This document shows positions 22,201-36,000 of a stretch of DNA of 64,000 nucleotides, piece by piece; position 1 is the first letter of the stretch; every line of letters starts with the position of its first letter. The translations under genes were made by a program, and so were the position numbers. The stretch is from Strigamia acuminata. Lineage: Eukaryota > Arthropoda > Chilopoda > Geophilomorpha > Linotaeniidae. The stretch covers positions 28,257,118-28,321,117 of the forward strand of contig OX442314.1 of NCBI GenBank assembly GCA_949358305.1, written 5' to 3'. Below the pieces are notes generated by a model. It made no database searches and was not told the DNA's origin. It saw only the letters and a list, made by a program, of their open reading frames with translations.

Positions 22201-25200
22201 AAGAAGCGTGCCAAACGACAGTTTGTGTCCCTCTCCTAGTTCCAATCTGGGATCCTGCTATCGATATTATCTTAAATGGTACCAAGTCGTACAGGGTGGT
22301 CAATTTGTTCATCTTTTTTCTCTTGATTAAACTAAATTTCCCATTGCCAAATTGTGTTCCTTCACTTGTCTCTTTTCATCTGCTAACGTCTTCATCTTCA
22401 TCTTCCTTTCTTCATCTCTTTTTCTCACCAATTCATCCTCTTGTAGTGCGAATGTTTGCGGTAATCTGGTTTTTATCGGTCGCCTAAACAACAATTCGGC
22501 CGGTAGAACACCTGTCGTCGCATGCGGTGTTGCCCTATAATTCAGCAGGAATTCACCAATTTCTTTATGCCATCTCCGGCCCTCTGTCACGGCCTCCAAG
22601 ATGGCTTTGTTTAAAGTCCTCATAAAGCGTTCCACTTCACCATTGGCCTCTGGCCACAATGGCGTCACACGCTAATGTTGTACTCCCATGTCCTTTAAAA
22701 ATTCAGCAAACTCGCCTGATGAAAATGGCGGCCCGTTGTCCGACTTAATAGCCTCCGGAATACCCAATTCCTTAAAACGTATAATTGTATTACTTGCTAT
22801 TTTCTTATTTTGAAGCAATCCCTAGTACAAAACTTGCAACCATTGTGGAAATCGCTGAAATAAAGTGATTAAAGGCACTGTTGTGACGGTATACAATGGC
22901 TATAAATGCTTATTTTTTCACCGGAAAGCACTGTTACGCCATTATGGTGGTATTTAGGCTATATTTGCTGTAAAACTGATAAACGTCTGAAATAAAGTTA
23001 TTTATGATGTTTCAAATACAAAGATGTTCGTTCATTAGGAATAAACACTCATTTTTACATGACACTAAAGTATCACGGCGTAATTACGAAGAGTCGTCTG
23101 CTAAACCCGCATTTGTCAATGCTCCATGCTGCCACTAGATGGCGCGATTGCAAATTAGAGGTAAATTCGAATACAAACTTGAAGACCTCATGATTAAGTA
23201 TAAACATACAAGATGTTTCGTTTAAGACTCCCCAGTCAATTTCCAGAATAAGTATATGTTTTTTTAAAAAACCAAGCAGATTATTCTATAGCAAAGTTCG
23301 GATGACGAATCCAATGGTGTAATCATATTTCACGCCAGACATGCAACAATGCACTTTTCATTTGCTAAATCGTTAGCTGGTTAAGATAGAGCAAAATTTC
23401 CAATTACAAAGTTGTAGAGCACCATCAAATTAGTACTATCCAACTTATCTTACAAGGGGAGAGCACCAATAAGCTATCACAGATTGTTGTAATATTAAAC
23501 AAGAAGGATTGTTAGATCATGCTGAATGAGACCCTAAAATAATTTCATTCCATAAACAGCCAACAATGCAAACAATGAGCTGAAAGTTGGCACTATTTTG
23601 TCTGTGTATACATCAAATCTGAGCAATCAGGCCTAGTGTATGAATACTGTAAACAACAGTTGCTAGGTAAAAAATAGTTCCAAGATCCAAGTTCAATTTT
23701 ATCATTTGAGATTCAATGATGTCATTTCCTCTTTTGATATCACATGACATATGACATCAGAACTTTGTTCAACAACATGACTGTCTTCATGAAGACAATA
23801 ATAGTTTGTAGTGGTGGTCCAGTGGTTAAGGCAATGGACTAGGTATCTTTCCACACAGGTTCAAATCCTGTTGTGTGTGAAAATTTTTACATTTATTTTT
23901 TGTTAAATTTTAGCAGTTATTTTAATGTTTGTAATTTTATATTTGTTTTCAGAAAATTTTAATTTGATTAATTTTAATTTTTTAACAAATATAAAATTAC
24001 AAACATTAAAATAACTGCTAAAATTTAACAAAAAATAAATGTAAAAATTTTCACACACAACAGGATTTGAACCTGTGTGGAAAGATACCTAGTCCATTGC
24101 CTTAACCACTGGACCACCACTACAAACTATTATTGTCTTCATGAAGACAGTCATGTTGTTGAACAAAGTTCTGATGTCATATGTCATGTGATATCAAAAG
24201 AGGAAATGACATCATTGAATCTCAAATGATAAAATTGAACTTGGATCTTGGAACTATTTTTTACCTAGCAACTGTTGTTTACAGTATTCATACACTAGGC
24301 CTGATTGCTCAGATTTGATGTATACACAGACAAAATAGTGCCAACTTTCAGCTCATTGTTTGCATTGTTGGCTGTTTATGGAATGAAATTATTTTAGGGT
24401 CTCATTCAGCATGATATAACAATCCTTCTTGTTTAATATTACAACAATCTGTGATAGCTTATTGGTGCTCTCCCCTTGTTAGTCATCTTAAGTTAATTTT
24501 TTCATTTTAAAATGAAAACAAATCAGTTAAAATAAAGCCAGCCATTGTGGCAAAAATTAAATTTCGACTGCAAAAGTACTGAATTTCTTCAATAAATGCA
24601 TTCAAATTTGCATTATTATGCAAGTAAACAAGAAAAACCACTGTATTTTTTTAATGCCTAAATTATTTTATTTTGTAAGAATAAAAGTTTTCAATTTGCT
24701 GATGTTTTCCTTTTTTTAAAAAAAAACAACAGTTAACTTAAGGTGACTAAGATAAGTTGGATAGTACTAATTTTATGATTCTCTACAACTTTGTAATTGA
24801 AAATTTTGTTCTATCTCGACCAGCTAATGAGTTAGCGAATGAAAAGTGCATTGTTGCATGTCTGGCATGAAATTTGATTACACCATTGGATTCGTCATCC
24901 CTACTTTGCTACAGGATAGTCTGCTTGCTTTTTTAAAAAAGCATATACTTATTCTGGAAATTGACTGGGGAGTCTTAAACGAAACACCATGTATGTTTAA
25001 TCAAGTGAATGAATTATTTTAAACATTAATATAAATATATATTAATATCTGACATTGTTGAATACAATGTAACTTCCATTTTCTGCGGAATAGAACATTT
25101 GATGATCAAACAAATCATTCGAATGATCTGATTGGTGGAATCCATTTCCGGTCCTGGGTATCCAGTTTCAGTTATAACCGGATTAGCATAATCTGCATTA

Positions 25201-28200
25201 TGCTCCCCCGTATCCACTTCCAGTATTACGGGATTGGTGGGATTCACGGAAAGATCAAATTATTGACACCCACAAAACAATTGAAAAAACCCACAAAAGT
25301 ATTTAATTCCAATTATACACCAATTATTCACACACTATTTTTATTTATTTTTCCACCAATTCTAGTTATCAACACCCCAAAAATATTTATTTCCACACTG
25401 TTTACTTATACACTATTTCTCTTGATTTTGCCACCAAATATTAAACATCCCCTAGTTTTAAGTTTGCATGTCTTATAGAATGTTGGACAAGTACAAGTGG
25501 CTTCATCCCATTTGTCCCCAGTCATGGTTACAAACCAGAGGGAGTGTACGTTTGTCGGTAGGTATCGAATCGGCGCCAATTTTGAAGTTGGGTCTGCCTC
25601 AAACTCAAGTATGTGCCAATGTCTTGTTCACGCAGACAATGACCAACATGCCACCCAACAAAACGATTCAAGTACTCCTCCTCAAAGTAATCCTGAAAAT
25701 CAACAACACTTGTATCCGGTCTCCACTTCTTCAACAATAGGCCTTTTGCTACGTCGAACCTGCAGATATGGCATTGAATAGAAATGCAAAGTCATCTTTA
25801 GTTTCTGATTTCACAACAGCAATGTAGGTAGGATGAAACGTACGATTCGCATCTGAGCACCCCGCAACCAACACAGGAAAGCCCTGCCACAAAAGCTTGT
25901 ATGTCGCATCGGTTTGAAGTGTTGAACACTTTTCCTGTATGGCTAGCAATCGTTTTGTGGTGTAGCAGAACCGAAAATAATTATCCCTTCCATCATCGTC
26001 GAAAACGTCATGAAAACGTTTGGAAATCGATAAAAAGTCTTGTAAACGTTTTGGGAAAAATAATGGAATTTGGGGGTTACATTCAAGGATTTGGGGACAA
26101 AATCAATATGTGTGCATTTAAATATTTTCGGTGTTTTGGAAAATATAAATAGGGTGTCGATAAATACAACCCATTCATGGAACCCATGTTCCAATTGGAT
26201 AAGTGGCCAAATCACTTAATCCAGTCCAGGGTATATAACTCCTGACAACAGGAAGTTAGTTAGTTGTATTTGTTTTCTGCACCACACTACAGCTGTTCAC
26301 ACCCACGACTTGAAGCCTGCAAGGAGTATCCCCGAAGAAGTTAAGCAGAAAATTATAAAACTGCACCAGAATGGCGTCACACAACCTATATTAATTCTGC
26401 GCAAGCTTCCTGCAAGGCGTTCGTTGCACTCCATGTGAGCCGATTTTTTCGCTCGGCCAGCTGCAACAAAGAATTGAAGCCGATTCTACGAGGCCACTTA
26501 GTGACGATGACGCGTTTATACTGCAACAGGGATTTAAAATTGGCGACAATGATGAAGACTGCTGGTTTAGGATTTGTTACACAGCAAATCGGTTGTTACA
26601 AATTAGTTTTAAATGCGAGATGTTGCAAGCGGATGCAACATACAAACTAAACTGGCATGGTTTTCTCGTTCTAATTGCAAGCTGTTCTGATGGACATCGC
26701 GTTTTCCATCCACTTTGTGTAGCTGTCTGCAATGCAAGTACAAGACCGCTGAAGACTTTGCATTCATATTTCGAGCCTTGTCGAATAAACCCGCGACCGT
26801 TTTAGGTGATTGTGCAGTAGCAATCACTAACGTGAGCAATCTGGTGTTTGGGGCTGACACCGTACAAGTCTATTGCTGGGCCCACGTAATACAGAATGTT
26901 GATTTTAATATAAATAATTTTAATTTTTTAACAAATATAAAATAACAAACATTAACTTTACTGCTAAAAATAAATAAAAAATAAAAGTAAAAATTTTCAA
27001 CACACTATTGTTGCCTTCATGCAGGCAGTCATGTTGATGAACAAAGTTGTGATGTCATATGTCATGAGATATCAAATTACTTGGGTTCCAGAGTAAGGTT
27101 TGAACAGGCTAATCACCAAGTGTAGTGCTACACTTGACTTTTTTACTCAGTCTATTTGCATGAAAAATGAACTCCCACAGCCAACAAAGTTCTACTTTGG
27201 CAATGTCATTGTTATTTAACTCTAGCTTAAAGAGCAAAATGCTTTGAAATGGTTAAAGAACTACTTGTAATTGTTATCTCACATAATTAATTTTAAAATT
27301 TTAAAATAGCTTATTAGCGCTCTCCCCTTGTCAGATGATTGGTTAAGTGTTGGTCACTCAAAAGGAACATGGAATGCGTTAATGTGAAAAAGTTCGCTGT
27401 GACGCCATCTGTTTCTTTGCAGCATTACACAGACTGCTACAATTGGAAACAAACTAAACCATGTGTGATTATCCGGTCAGCTGAAAATGTGAAGTCACCC
27501 CGAATGGACAGCCTTGTTTAAATGACAACCCTATTGACACATATCTACGTCAGGAGGAACGAAAAAGCTGGCGCCAATTTGAGACATACATCCAGTCAAG
27601 AAATTGTTTGTGGCATGTGAGGATTGCTAACAATGAATATGGTGTCGCTTTCTGTTGTGTAGCTAGTTGTGGTTTTGAGGAGATAAGCCAGTGACGAGCC
27701 ATCTTAGATGAGGGTCAAGACAAAAGTCGTCTTTTTAATACTCTACTTTTACAAGGGAGGTGACTACTGGTGCGTCACAAACAAAATGGGTGTAACAAAC
27801 CCCTTGTTACACTTAACAATAAGCTTATGCATAATCTCGCAATCATGTGATTGGATGCAGAATGCTGGGTGCATTCGTACTCAATCCTTAATATTGGCGC
27901 CCTATTAAAACACTGGTGCCAATACTGTTTAATTTACTGTCACGTCTGGAACTCAAGTTGATGTTTTTCCATGGTTGACTAATTAATTTGCGCAGTTGTT
28001 AAGTTCGCGCAAATGGGTCGCAGGCTCGTGAGAACGTTCGTAACAATGCCGCCGCGCAATATGGACGGTTGGCGGTAAAACGCTCTCAACTCGCTGTTAT
28101 TACAACTAATATTTTTACGACAGGTTACTCTACTTACAGTTGATGTTGTTTGTAAGAATAAACGTGCACTGGGTCAAACTTCAACATGGGTGGAGAATGA

Positions 28201-31200
28201 TAGCCAGGCATGGTAAAATATAGGAAAAGGCATTAGGTTTGCGCAATAGGACTAGTTTAGGATGAATGCGGTGTTTAGGCGCAAAGAGAGAGAGAGGTTT
28301 GACATTCTCGTTCCACTGAACCAGGTGTTGGCAGTTCAGATGGAAGAGGAGAAGTGTGGTTATTGTGGTCAGCAAAGCTATAAGTAACCTCCTGGTCAGG
28401 TGATCAGAGGGCCAAACTATTTGTGTGAATAATTATTTATAAGAGGAGGGGGAAAGTAGAATTAACTGTGATTGTTGGAAATAAATGAGATGCGCAAGAA
28501 GCTTCATGCGCATATATTGTTAGAATGAGTCAGCATCAATGAGTCATTTAGGTTAAATAACATAGGAAATAATATATAAGATGTTGGAAGAGTTTAACTA
28601 ATAAGAAAGAAAGGGGTAAGGTAAAAGAAACATGATGCGCAAAGAATTATTTGCGCCCATTCAAAGTAGAATAACTTAGGAACACTGAAATGAAATAACA
28701 GAGAGAAAAAGGTAGGAATAATATAAATTAAGAGAAATTAGAATGGGTTGTGAAAACCATGCCCATGACATCCCCCACCCTTTAAACTTTAATTACTTTG
28801 TTTGTAATTAAGGCAAAAAGAGAGAGCATGCGCACTCAAACGATACAATCATAATCAAAATAATCAAAAATAATACAATGAAATTATAAATAATCAAAAA
28901 TGAACATGTAACCAACTAAAATTACTGGTATAACTCAAAAAGTATTAAGAACAATTCAATATTCTTTTGACAAGTGACAATGACATGACATGGACGATAC
29001 GGGAGGACATGTACTTAAAGAGTTATGGGTCAGACATCACATGGACAGACTAAAAGGGACTCAAATCAATGATATTTTCATAAAATAAACAATAATAAAG
29101 GCATACCAAACCTAGAACATCAAATCATCAGAAATAACCATAAATGAAATTATAATGAATGAATTCTCGACCCGAGAATGAAAACGAAAAAATCGTACTT
29201 GATGGTTTAGGTTGATGGCTATCACACTGAAAATCAGGATAAATGATAAAATTAAACAAAATAAATGAATGCACTTCAAAATAAAAGTCTTAATTGTTCG
29301 CTAACAGTCTTTTCGAAGCACAAAATCATAATAACTAAAATTAAACACTTCACAACGTTGAATTATCACTGTGATGAAACTTATTTGCGCAAAAAACACT
29401 TACTGTTTCTAGCAGTTTGTAGAATATTAACACATATGAACACAAAGTTATTTGTTGAACACAAAATTTACGGATTTGAATTTGGCGGTCCATCGCTGAG
29501 TGATAACCCACGTGATTTTAGCTATCCTCAAATGGTTTCTAGATGGGCCGGGATCCGTAAATGTTTCAAGGTATTGGAGGCAATGTTGACCACTATTTTC
29601 TGGGCCTTCTCACATGTGGTGGCCCCCCCGAAGGTTGATTTCAATTACAGTGGTCGAAAATCATCTCACCATACCTTTGAAAGATCAAATCCAGGAATGG
29701 TTCCGTTTCAGTGGGTGGTATGCGCAAATCGGCATAGGCCAATGAGCGAAACAATTGCTTCTGCATATTGTTTGACATACCAAATTACACACACACTCGG
29801 GTGCCCTGCATGAAATTGCAAATAATTCCAGATGCTGGCAAAGGCTGGGCATCAGCTCGAGTGTGACGGTCGATTAGAAAGTCATCCCAACCATGTGGTC
29901 CTTGAAAGACACTAACAGCTGGGGCAAACATTGCATTGTAGGAAGCGGTGCTCTATATTTCTTTGTTGTTGTTGGGCAGCTTTCTTTGCAACGAATTTGG
30001 CAGCTTGTTTATCAGCAAACTGTCTGTATTCTGCCAATTGTACTTTATCAGTTGCGTTCTTGATGTCTTGTGGTCACTGTTACTCTTCATTCTTTATGCG
30101 CAAATACTCCATGGCTCTGTTGTTGGTGTGGTGAAAACACTACAGGTGACTAAGATACTGCGCAATGGGATTTGCGCGTATGTAATCGGTCCAGGTGTCG
30201 ATTTCGAAATGCTCACTGTGGGGTTGTTATAACACGGTGATGCCGTGACAACTCGTGGAACCTGTAGATGAATTCAAGTTATTAATTGCACTCGTTACTG
30301 GTTTAAGTGGTTATTGAGGTCGTTGAGGGCACACGATGATCATTGGAGAGCACATTCGTTCTTGTCGCCTATGATGGAGCCAAATGATCCTTCAACAGTG
30401 CCGGCATTTGTGCACTTGACAATGGTCCTTTGGTCGTTGTTGATTGCTTTTAGCCAACGGATGGACTGGTTAATAATCTCGATCTCGATTTGCTGCACAT
30501 CTGTGATTTCCGCAGATAGTAGATTCAATTGCGCAACCATTGTTCCAAGCGTTGTTTTTCCAGGAATGTATCTGGCACAAGTTCTGAATGTTCATTGGCG
30601 ATGTCCTTGGTCCAGTTACAAGCAAAGGCGACATTGGGAAAGTGTTCATGTATTTTTGCCCAATTTGATCATTCGGATTGATGTTGGCCATGTTGGTTTC
30701 CGCTCGAATGTGCCTATTTGCTCAACGACATATTTATATGTGAACAATAAATTCAACCACACATCACAATCGTTATTCACGAGACACAAACAGAACACGC
30801 ACACAACGTATAAAATATGTAGTTTGAAGAATAATCACACATTTCTCAGCGCGAACGCATCAAGAAATTCTTATGAACTAATAGTTGTTATCACATGCAC
30901 ATATGTGAGGGGAAAATCATAAACAAGTTGTTGTTGAGATTAAATTTCTATAGTTTAGTATAGAAGAGAAACTTCTAGTGAGAAGATGTAGAAACTCAAA
31001 GAATGTTAAACTGTGAGAGTTGCTTACCACATAGTTAAGTTTAGTCAGTTTAACTTGTGCTTGGAAACATAAAACATAAAAACATAAAACGAAAATAATT
31101 TTTTGCGAAAATGAAAACTGCGCATAGTGCATCACATTCGGTTTTTTTTTTTTTTTTTTTTTTGTATTGATATAAATATTTTAAACAAAATACTCGGTAA

Positions 31201-32992
31201 GGCTTTTTGGTTGTTGTAGCGCCGATGCTGTCGGTGGTATGGGCCCGAATCCACCGCATTTTCCAACTGTCTGTCTCTAGCACTGGTTTTTGCTTGACGA
31301 TGTCCAACCCGAGGTACAAAGTTCAACCCCATCCAAGATGACATTAACACGGGCTTAGGGGATGGGATTTGGACGTACACATTAGGTCCATTTGATCATC
31401 GGGTGGTGCTAGACATGATATTACTGACATTGATGTAGTAGTTGAACTCATGTTGGAATCAATGGAAATTAGTTAAGATGATGAAACAATGGGCAAGGGA
31501 AATAGTTCAAAAACAAGAGTAGGAAAGATTTAGTTACTTTGGTAACATAGAAGAAATAAATCAAAGTCCACGACGTTGGATTATCGTCGCGGGGTTTTGC
31601 GCAATTTACAACACAAACACATAGAAGTTTTTAAGTTATTAAAGAAATATTTGCCCAATTGTAACACTTCAATAATCCGCAACACTGAACCGGCACCTAA
31701 ACCGCCATATTGTTGAGCAACGAAAGTCTGTTGACACTACAACACTCGGTTGACGTCGCCGGGTCCAGTTGTCGTCGCCGGGTCCAGTTATCGTCGTGAT
31801 TCGTCGGTGGTATTTCCAATCATTCTCATGAAATATCCTTGTCCCTAATTTAATCAATGCAAAAGTCAGAGTTCTATAATTACGCCATATTGCATCTAGA
31901 TGAAATTCAGGTTCAGAAATGCAAGCAGTCAGTCTCCGTGGGTATGCAGAGAAGCCATATTCATCTTTGTATCACAGTGGTCAAAGTTGCGGCAGATGGC
32001 TCAGCAGATTGAACTGAAGGACTCACATTGGTCTGGCTCAGATGAAGCATCAACGACTGTGGGTGGACTCAACACACTCAAAATGGTGGTGGTATCTGGA
32101 ATGTTTAGATCTTTGGACATCACAAGTATTAATCACAGAAATAATGACGATTTCGTAGCTGTCCTTAAAGTTCAGGCATCAATGCAAACAATGGATCACA
32201 TACCAATGCTGTTGGGTGCTCCAATACAATTGCTGAACTTGTAAAACTGTTTGCTGATGTTAAAAGGCGATAACACATTACCTTAACACGGCACACAACA
32301 CCAAACACACCTGACAAACGGTAGTTCAATATAGTGTTGCTCTAACCAGGATAGTATGCGCAATTGAAATTGCGCTTTAAACAAGGAATGATAATCGTAT
32401 ATTCATGCTGCCTCTGCTGACACAAAGATCCGAAGGCAAGGTACCACTTGGCACCTTGCAGTAGTGTTTGCATACACTATAAGCCCCAGAAGTGACCTCA
32501 GATATGGAATCCTTAGTAGCAAAGTTCAGTGTTCCTCACATTTATGGCACAAAGATTCAGAGAATGGCGTACTGGATTCCAGTCCAGATCCATAGCAAAC
32601 CAACTATTGTTTAGAAATAAGATGTGGGTGGTCTGAAAGGATACCTAGGTGACAGCTGGGTACTTCAGTTGGTTTGTTTGCCCAAATGGGGTCTCTTGAT
32701 GCACAATGAGTAGAAACAAAGCTGCGCAGTAAAATCATGACCTGCCGCATCCCTGACAGCACATGGAGTACAGTAGACTTTTAATTCAAAGTGAAACACC
32801 CAAATGCACGTCACAATGCTGATGGTCACCCTGAGCTGGAAGCCTATGATGGTGCTTACAGATTGTTTAATACTATGAATGATTGGTAATAAACACTTGG
32901 AAAATAAAGGTGAAAGAATAAATTAAACAATAAAAACGATAAAACAATTAGAAACAAAGATAAACAAAAATATAGGTGGGTAGCACTATTTT

Positions 32993-33027
<35 letters not shown>

Positions 33028-36000
33028 GTTAAGAATGATATTGAAAAGATGTGAAATAAAATATTAAAGAAACAAAAACAGAATGATTTAAAGTGATATT
33101 ATAGTATTATGGTCCACTAACAATGATATTAGGGCTGACTAATTTAAAGGATCTTGAAAATTTCACTTGTTTGCAAGTCTGAAGCCATATTTGGATGTTA
33201 TTTTCATATTGGCAGACAGGGGAATTAATTAATGACTATTTTTACAAATTCTATTCATGAAAATGGGGAAAAACTACATCATATTTTCTTATGCATATCA
33301 AAATCTTGCGCGCTTATTTCAAATTATTCTAGATCTAAAAATAATATTTGAATAATTAAATATAGTGTTATCTCACGTGACCATGGATCTGAATTCTGGG
33401 CATTGATGATTTCAGCGGCGCTTGTCAAGAGTTTGAAATGTGCATGTTCGGCTGATGAAATTTGTTCACTTCCTGTCCATTTCCTTTTAAGTTTTCCTTT
33501 TCACTTATCCTTTCTCCTCGTGGATGACCTTTTGATGATGTTCTTGGCATTAAAAGTTTATCTTTTTGGTCTTTCCTGACTATAAGTTCTTGCACAATGA
33601 TCCACATTAATTGGTGAACTCGGAAAAAAGGAATGATGAGGGATTTAGTCTTTGACTTGATGTCAACTGTCCGACAGGAGTAGGAATTCTAATTCTTCTT
33701 TGTCCTGCTAATGTATTTATCATCACTGGGGGTGATGTATTCAGTTCCAGTGAATTTTGAAGTTCTTCAGGCGATTCTATCATAATGTGCGCATCCAATA
33801 AAGTGATCAAGTCTACTGGTGACACCTCTGATTTATCCCTGGCAATAGACTAATTAGGTTTCATTTTAGTGATTTTACTCACCAATTTGTCACAAATAGG
33901 AGTTTTCAAATCAATTGTCCATGAATTGTTTGTTTGATGAGATCAGGAACAACAGTCTCCAATGACTAGTCCAGACTCATTCGCATCCCTGCAAATGGAG
34001 TCATGTAAAGGCATCATTTAACGTTCCTTTCGGTTGCGCAATCTATCGAAAAGTTGTTTAGACATGGCACAGGTTTGAGCACGAGGATCAAGCAGTGCAA
34101 CACAAAAAATGTCTGTGCACATAATCTTGATGTATGGTGCCTTGTTCTGTTGCGGATGTCTTCTCACAAATTCAATGATTAGCTTTGATGTTAATAGATG
34201 TCAGTTGGTTTTAAATCTTGTGATGAAGAAAATTCCTTTGATGAAAACTTCACAAATCCAACATCATCCAGAGCAGTTAGTTGGTTCCTTATGAATAGAA
34301 GACTAACACTTTCTCTGGAAATAAGGCTATGTGAATTAGACATTTTAAGAACAAATTTACAATTATTGGGTTCCTTAATCCTAGCACTAACAATTTCATT
34401 ATTAGACTAAGAAATAAAGTTAGATTCAAATTCAATAATTCTAGCACTAGCAACTAGGTCAAGAATAGAATCAAAGTCACTGATATTTAAAGTCAAATTC
34501 AGGAAAAATCAAAGCAGAATTTAAAAATTAAGATTAAAAATCAAAATTAAAAATTAAAATTAACAAAGTTCAAATTCAGAAATGAGATTAATAACTTTAT
34601 ACTCCCTAGGAGTTGAGATTAAACATGATGAATGTTGATTGGACACTGTGATACTTCACTATTTCTAGAAAATGATGAAGTTGATAATTAATTCATACTT
34701 CCCAGAGTTGCTAAACAGTGCCCTCGAATGATTGAGGCTATTGGGTCCTAGTTTGGCTCTCTAAGTTCACAATTCCTGGTTGGGTGCTTCCTTCCTTCCT
34801 TTGATCAAGTCCTAGAAGTAAATCTCGCAGAAAGGAAGAAAATACTTTAAACTAAGAACACTGTCCAACTCCTGGGAAAGTTGCAGAGTTAGAATCCCTC
34901 TTCAGCTGCAGCACTGTGGGATTTCTAATCTCGGCTGACAAATGTCTTTTAATCAGTGATCTTCTTGGGCTCGAGCAGCAAGAGATCAGGTGATGATGGA
35001 ACATGTTCCCGGGTTTCTAGGAGTCTTGCGCGTGTTGGATCCGGTTGCTCCCTTCTTGGGTTGTCCATGCTGATCATTGACTTCCAATTGCTGGATTTAT
35101 CCGGATGTTGAGTGTATTGTTGACTTCCAGAGGTAATGGTACCGGTCGTAACATTAAAAACTGCAACTAACTGTTTCAATAGTGGCGCAAGGCATCTAGA
35201 TCTGGAGAACATGGGCAGGTTTGGTCTCTTCACCTCCTTCAACTCTTCAACAGGTTTAGTTATGATTGTGTTCCCCGGTGGCGTCATAATTGCACGGATT
35301 TGTTGCGCCGTGACAATTAGTACCCTGGTTTGATAATCAAAATTATTTAGAGTTGAACAATCATACGTACTTCCTGTTAGGAGTCCATTTTCAAATGATG
35401 TTGAGTGGCCTTGTTCCCTAATGAATCCATGTGGGGATCCACTTCCATGAAGCTGGGTAGTTTCAGGAATTTGGAGGGCTTAAGCCTTGTTGGAAAATGT
35501 TGCGCAATTCTTCCATAAAAATTCCGAGTCTGTGTGAAAGTCCGCTTACGTCCTTGGCAAGGTTAAAACTTCAGAAAATGGTGTTATTAAAGATGAATAC
35601 CCTGGTGCATGTGCAATCCTCTCCATTGTAATCGGTATGCTGACACTGTTCAGTATGGGTGTAAAGTTATTCAATGTCACTAATGGCGTCGAGGTATTTT
35701 TTGCGCTATCACGTGAAGGGCGGACATCTTGTCTTCTTCTTCATTTCAAACTCTTACCAATGCAGCAGAAATCCAAGCTCATCAGAATCTAAAAAGACTA
35801 CGCAATAGGCACTGAGACACTAGGTGCTCAGCGCCGTTGCTTTCCAACCGACTCAACATGATAAACAATGAAAAATAATAATAATATAAACTAAATATGA
35901 TAGGAAAATATACTAGTGTTTCTCACGCTTGTATGCCTATGTAAGCAGCGAATCCTGTCAGGCTCGCCAAGTTGTCACGTCTGGAACTCAAGTTGATGTT

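Larger units (their letters stand above)
23201..24999. mobile_element. Giant foldback element with about 750-bp arms, each carrying a tRNA-Ser-like unit
   Basis: Left arm 23201-23949 and right arm 23986-24999 are near-perfect inverted copies around a 36-nt spacer. The right arm is longer only because of a 266-bp MITE plus its TA duplication; without it the arms are 749 and 746 bp. Ends: TAAACATACAAGATGTTTCG and its inverse with two mismatches. There is no ORF of note. Transcribed through, it would give an RNA with a stem of about 750 bp. Confidence 0.88.

Noticed and set aside
23808-24123. Two tRNA-Ser genes in opposite directions
   Set aside because: Boxes A and B fit tRNA-Ser, but the acceptor and anticodon stems are mispaired and the long variable arm is absent. 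They are tRNA-derived repeat parts.
28181-28375. A 64-codon protein occurring twice (again at 36216-36410)
   Set aside because: Both copies lie in the two LTRs of one element; identity reflects LTR identity and not selection on a protein.
29265-30922. Plus-strand ORFs of 182 and 202 codons in the non-autonomous element
   Set aside because: No recognisable domain, wrong strand for the element, and unusual composition. Most likely chance frames in decayed DNA.
34949-35287. 112-codon minus-strand ORF as a gag gene of the non-autonomous element
   Set aside because: Sense strand and position near the 5' end fit, but there is no zinc knuckle or capsid motif. I cannot support gag.
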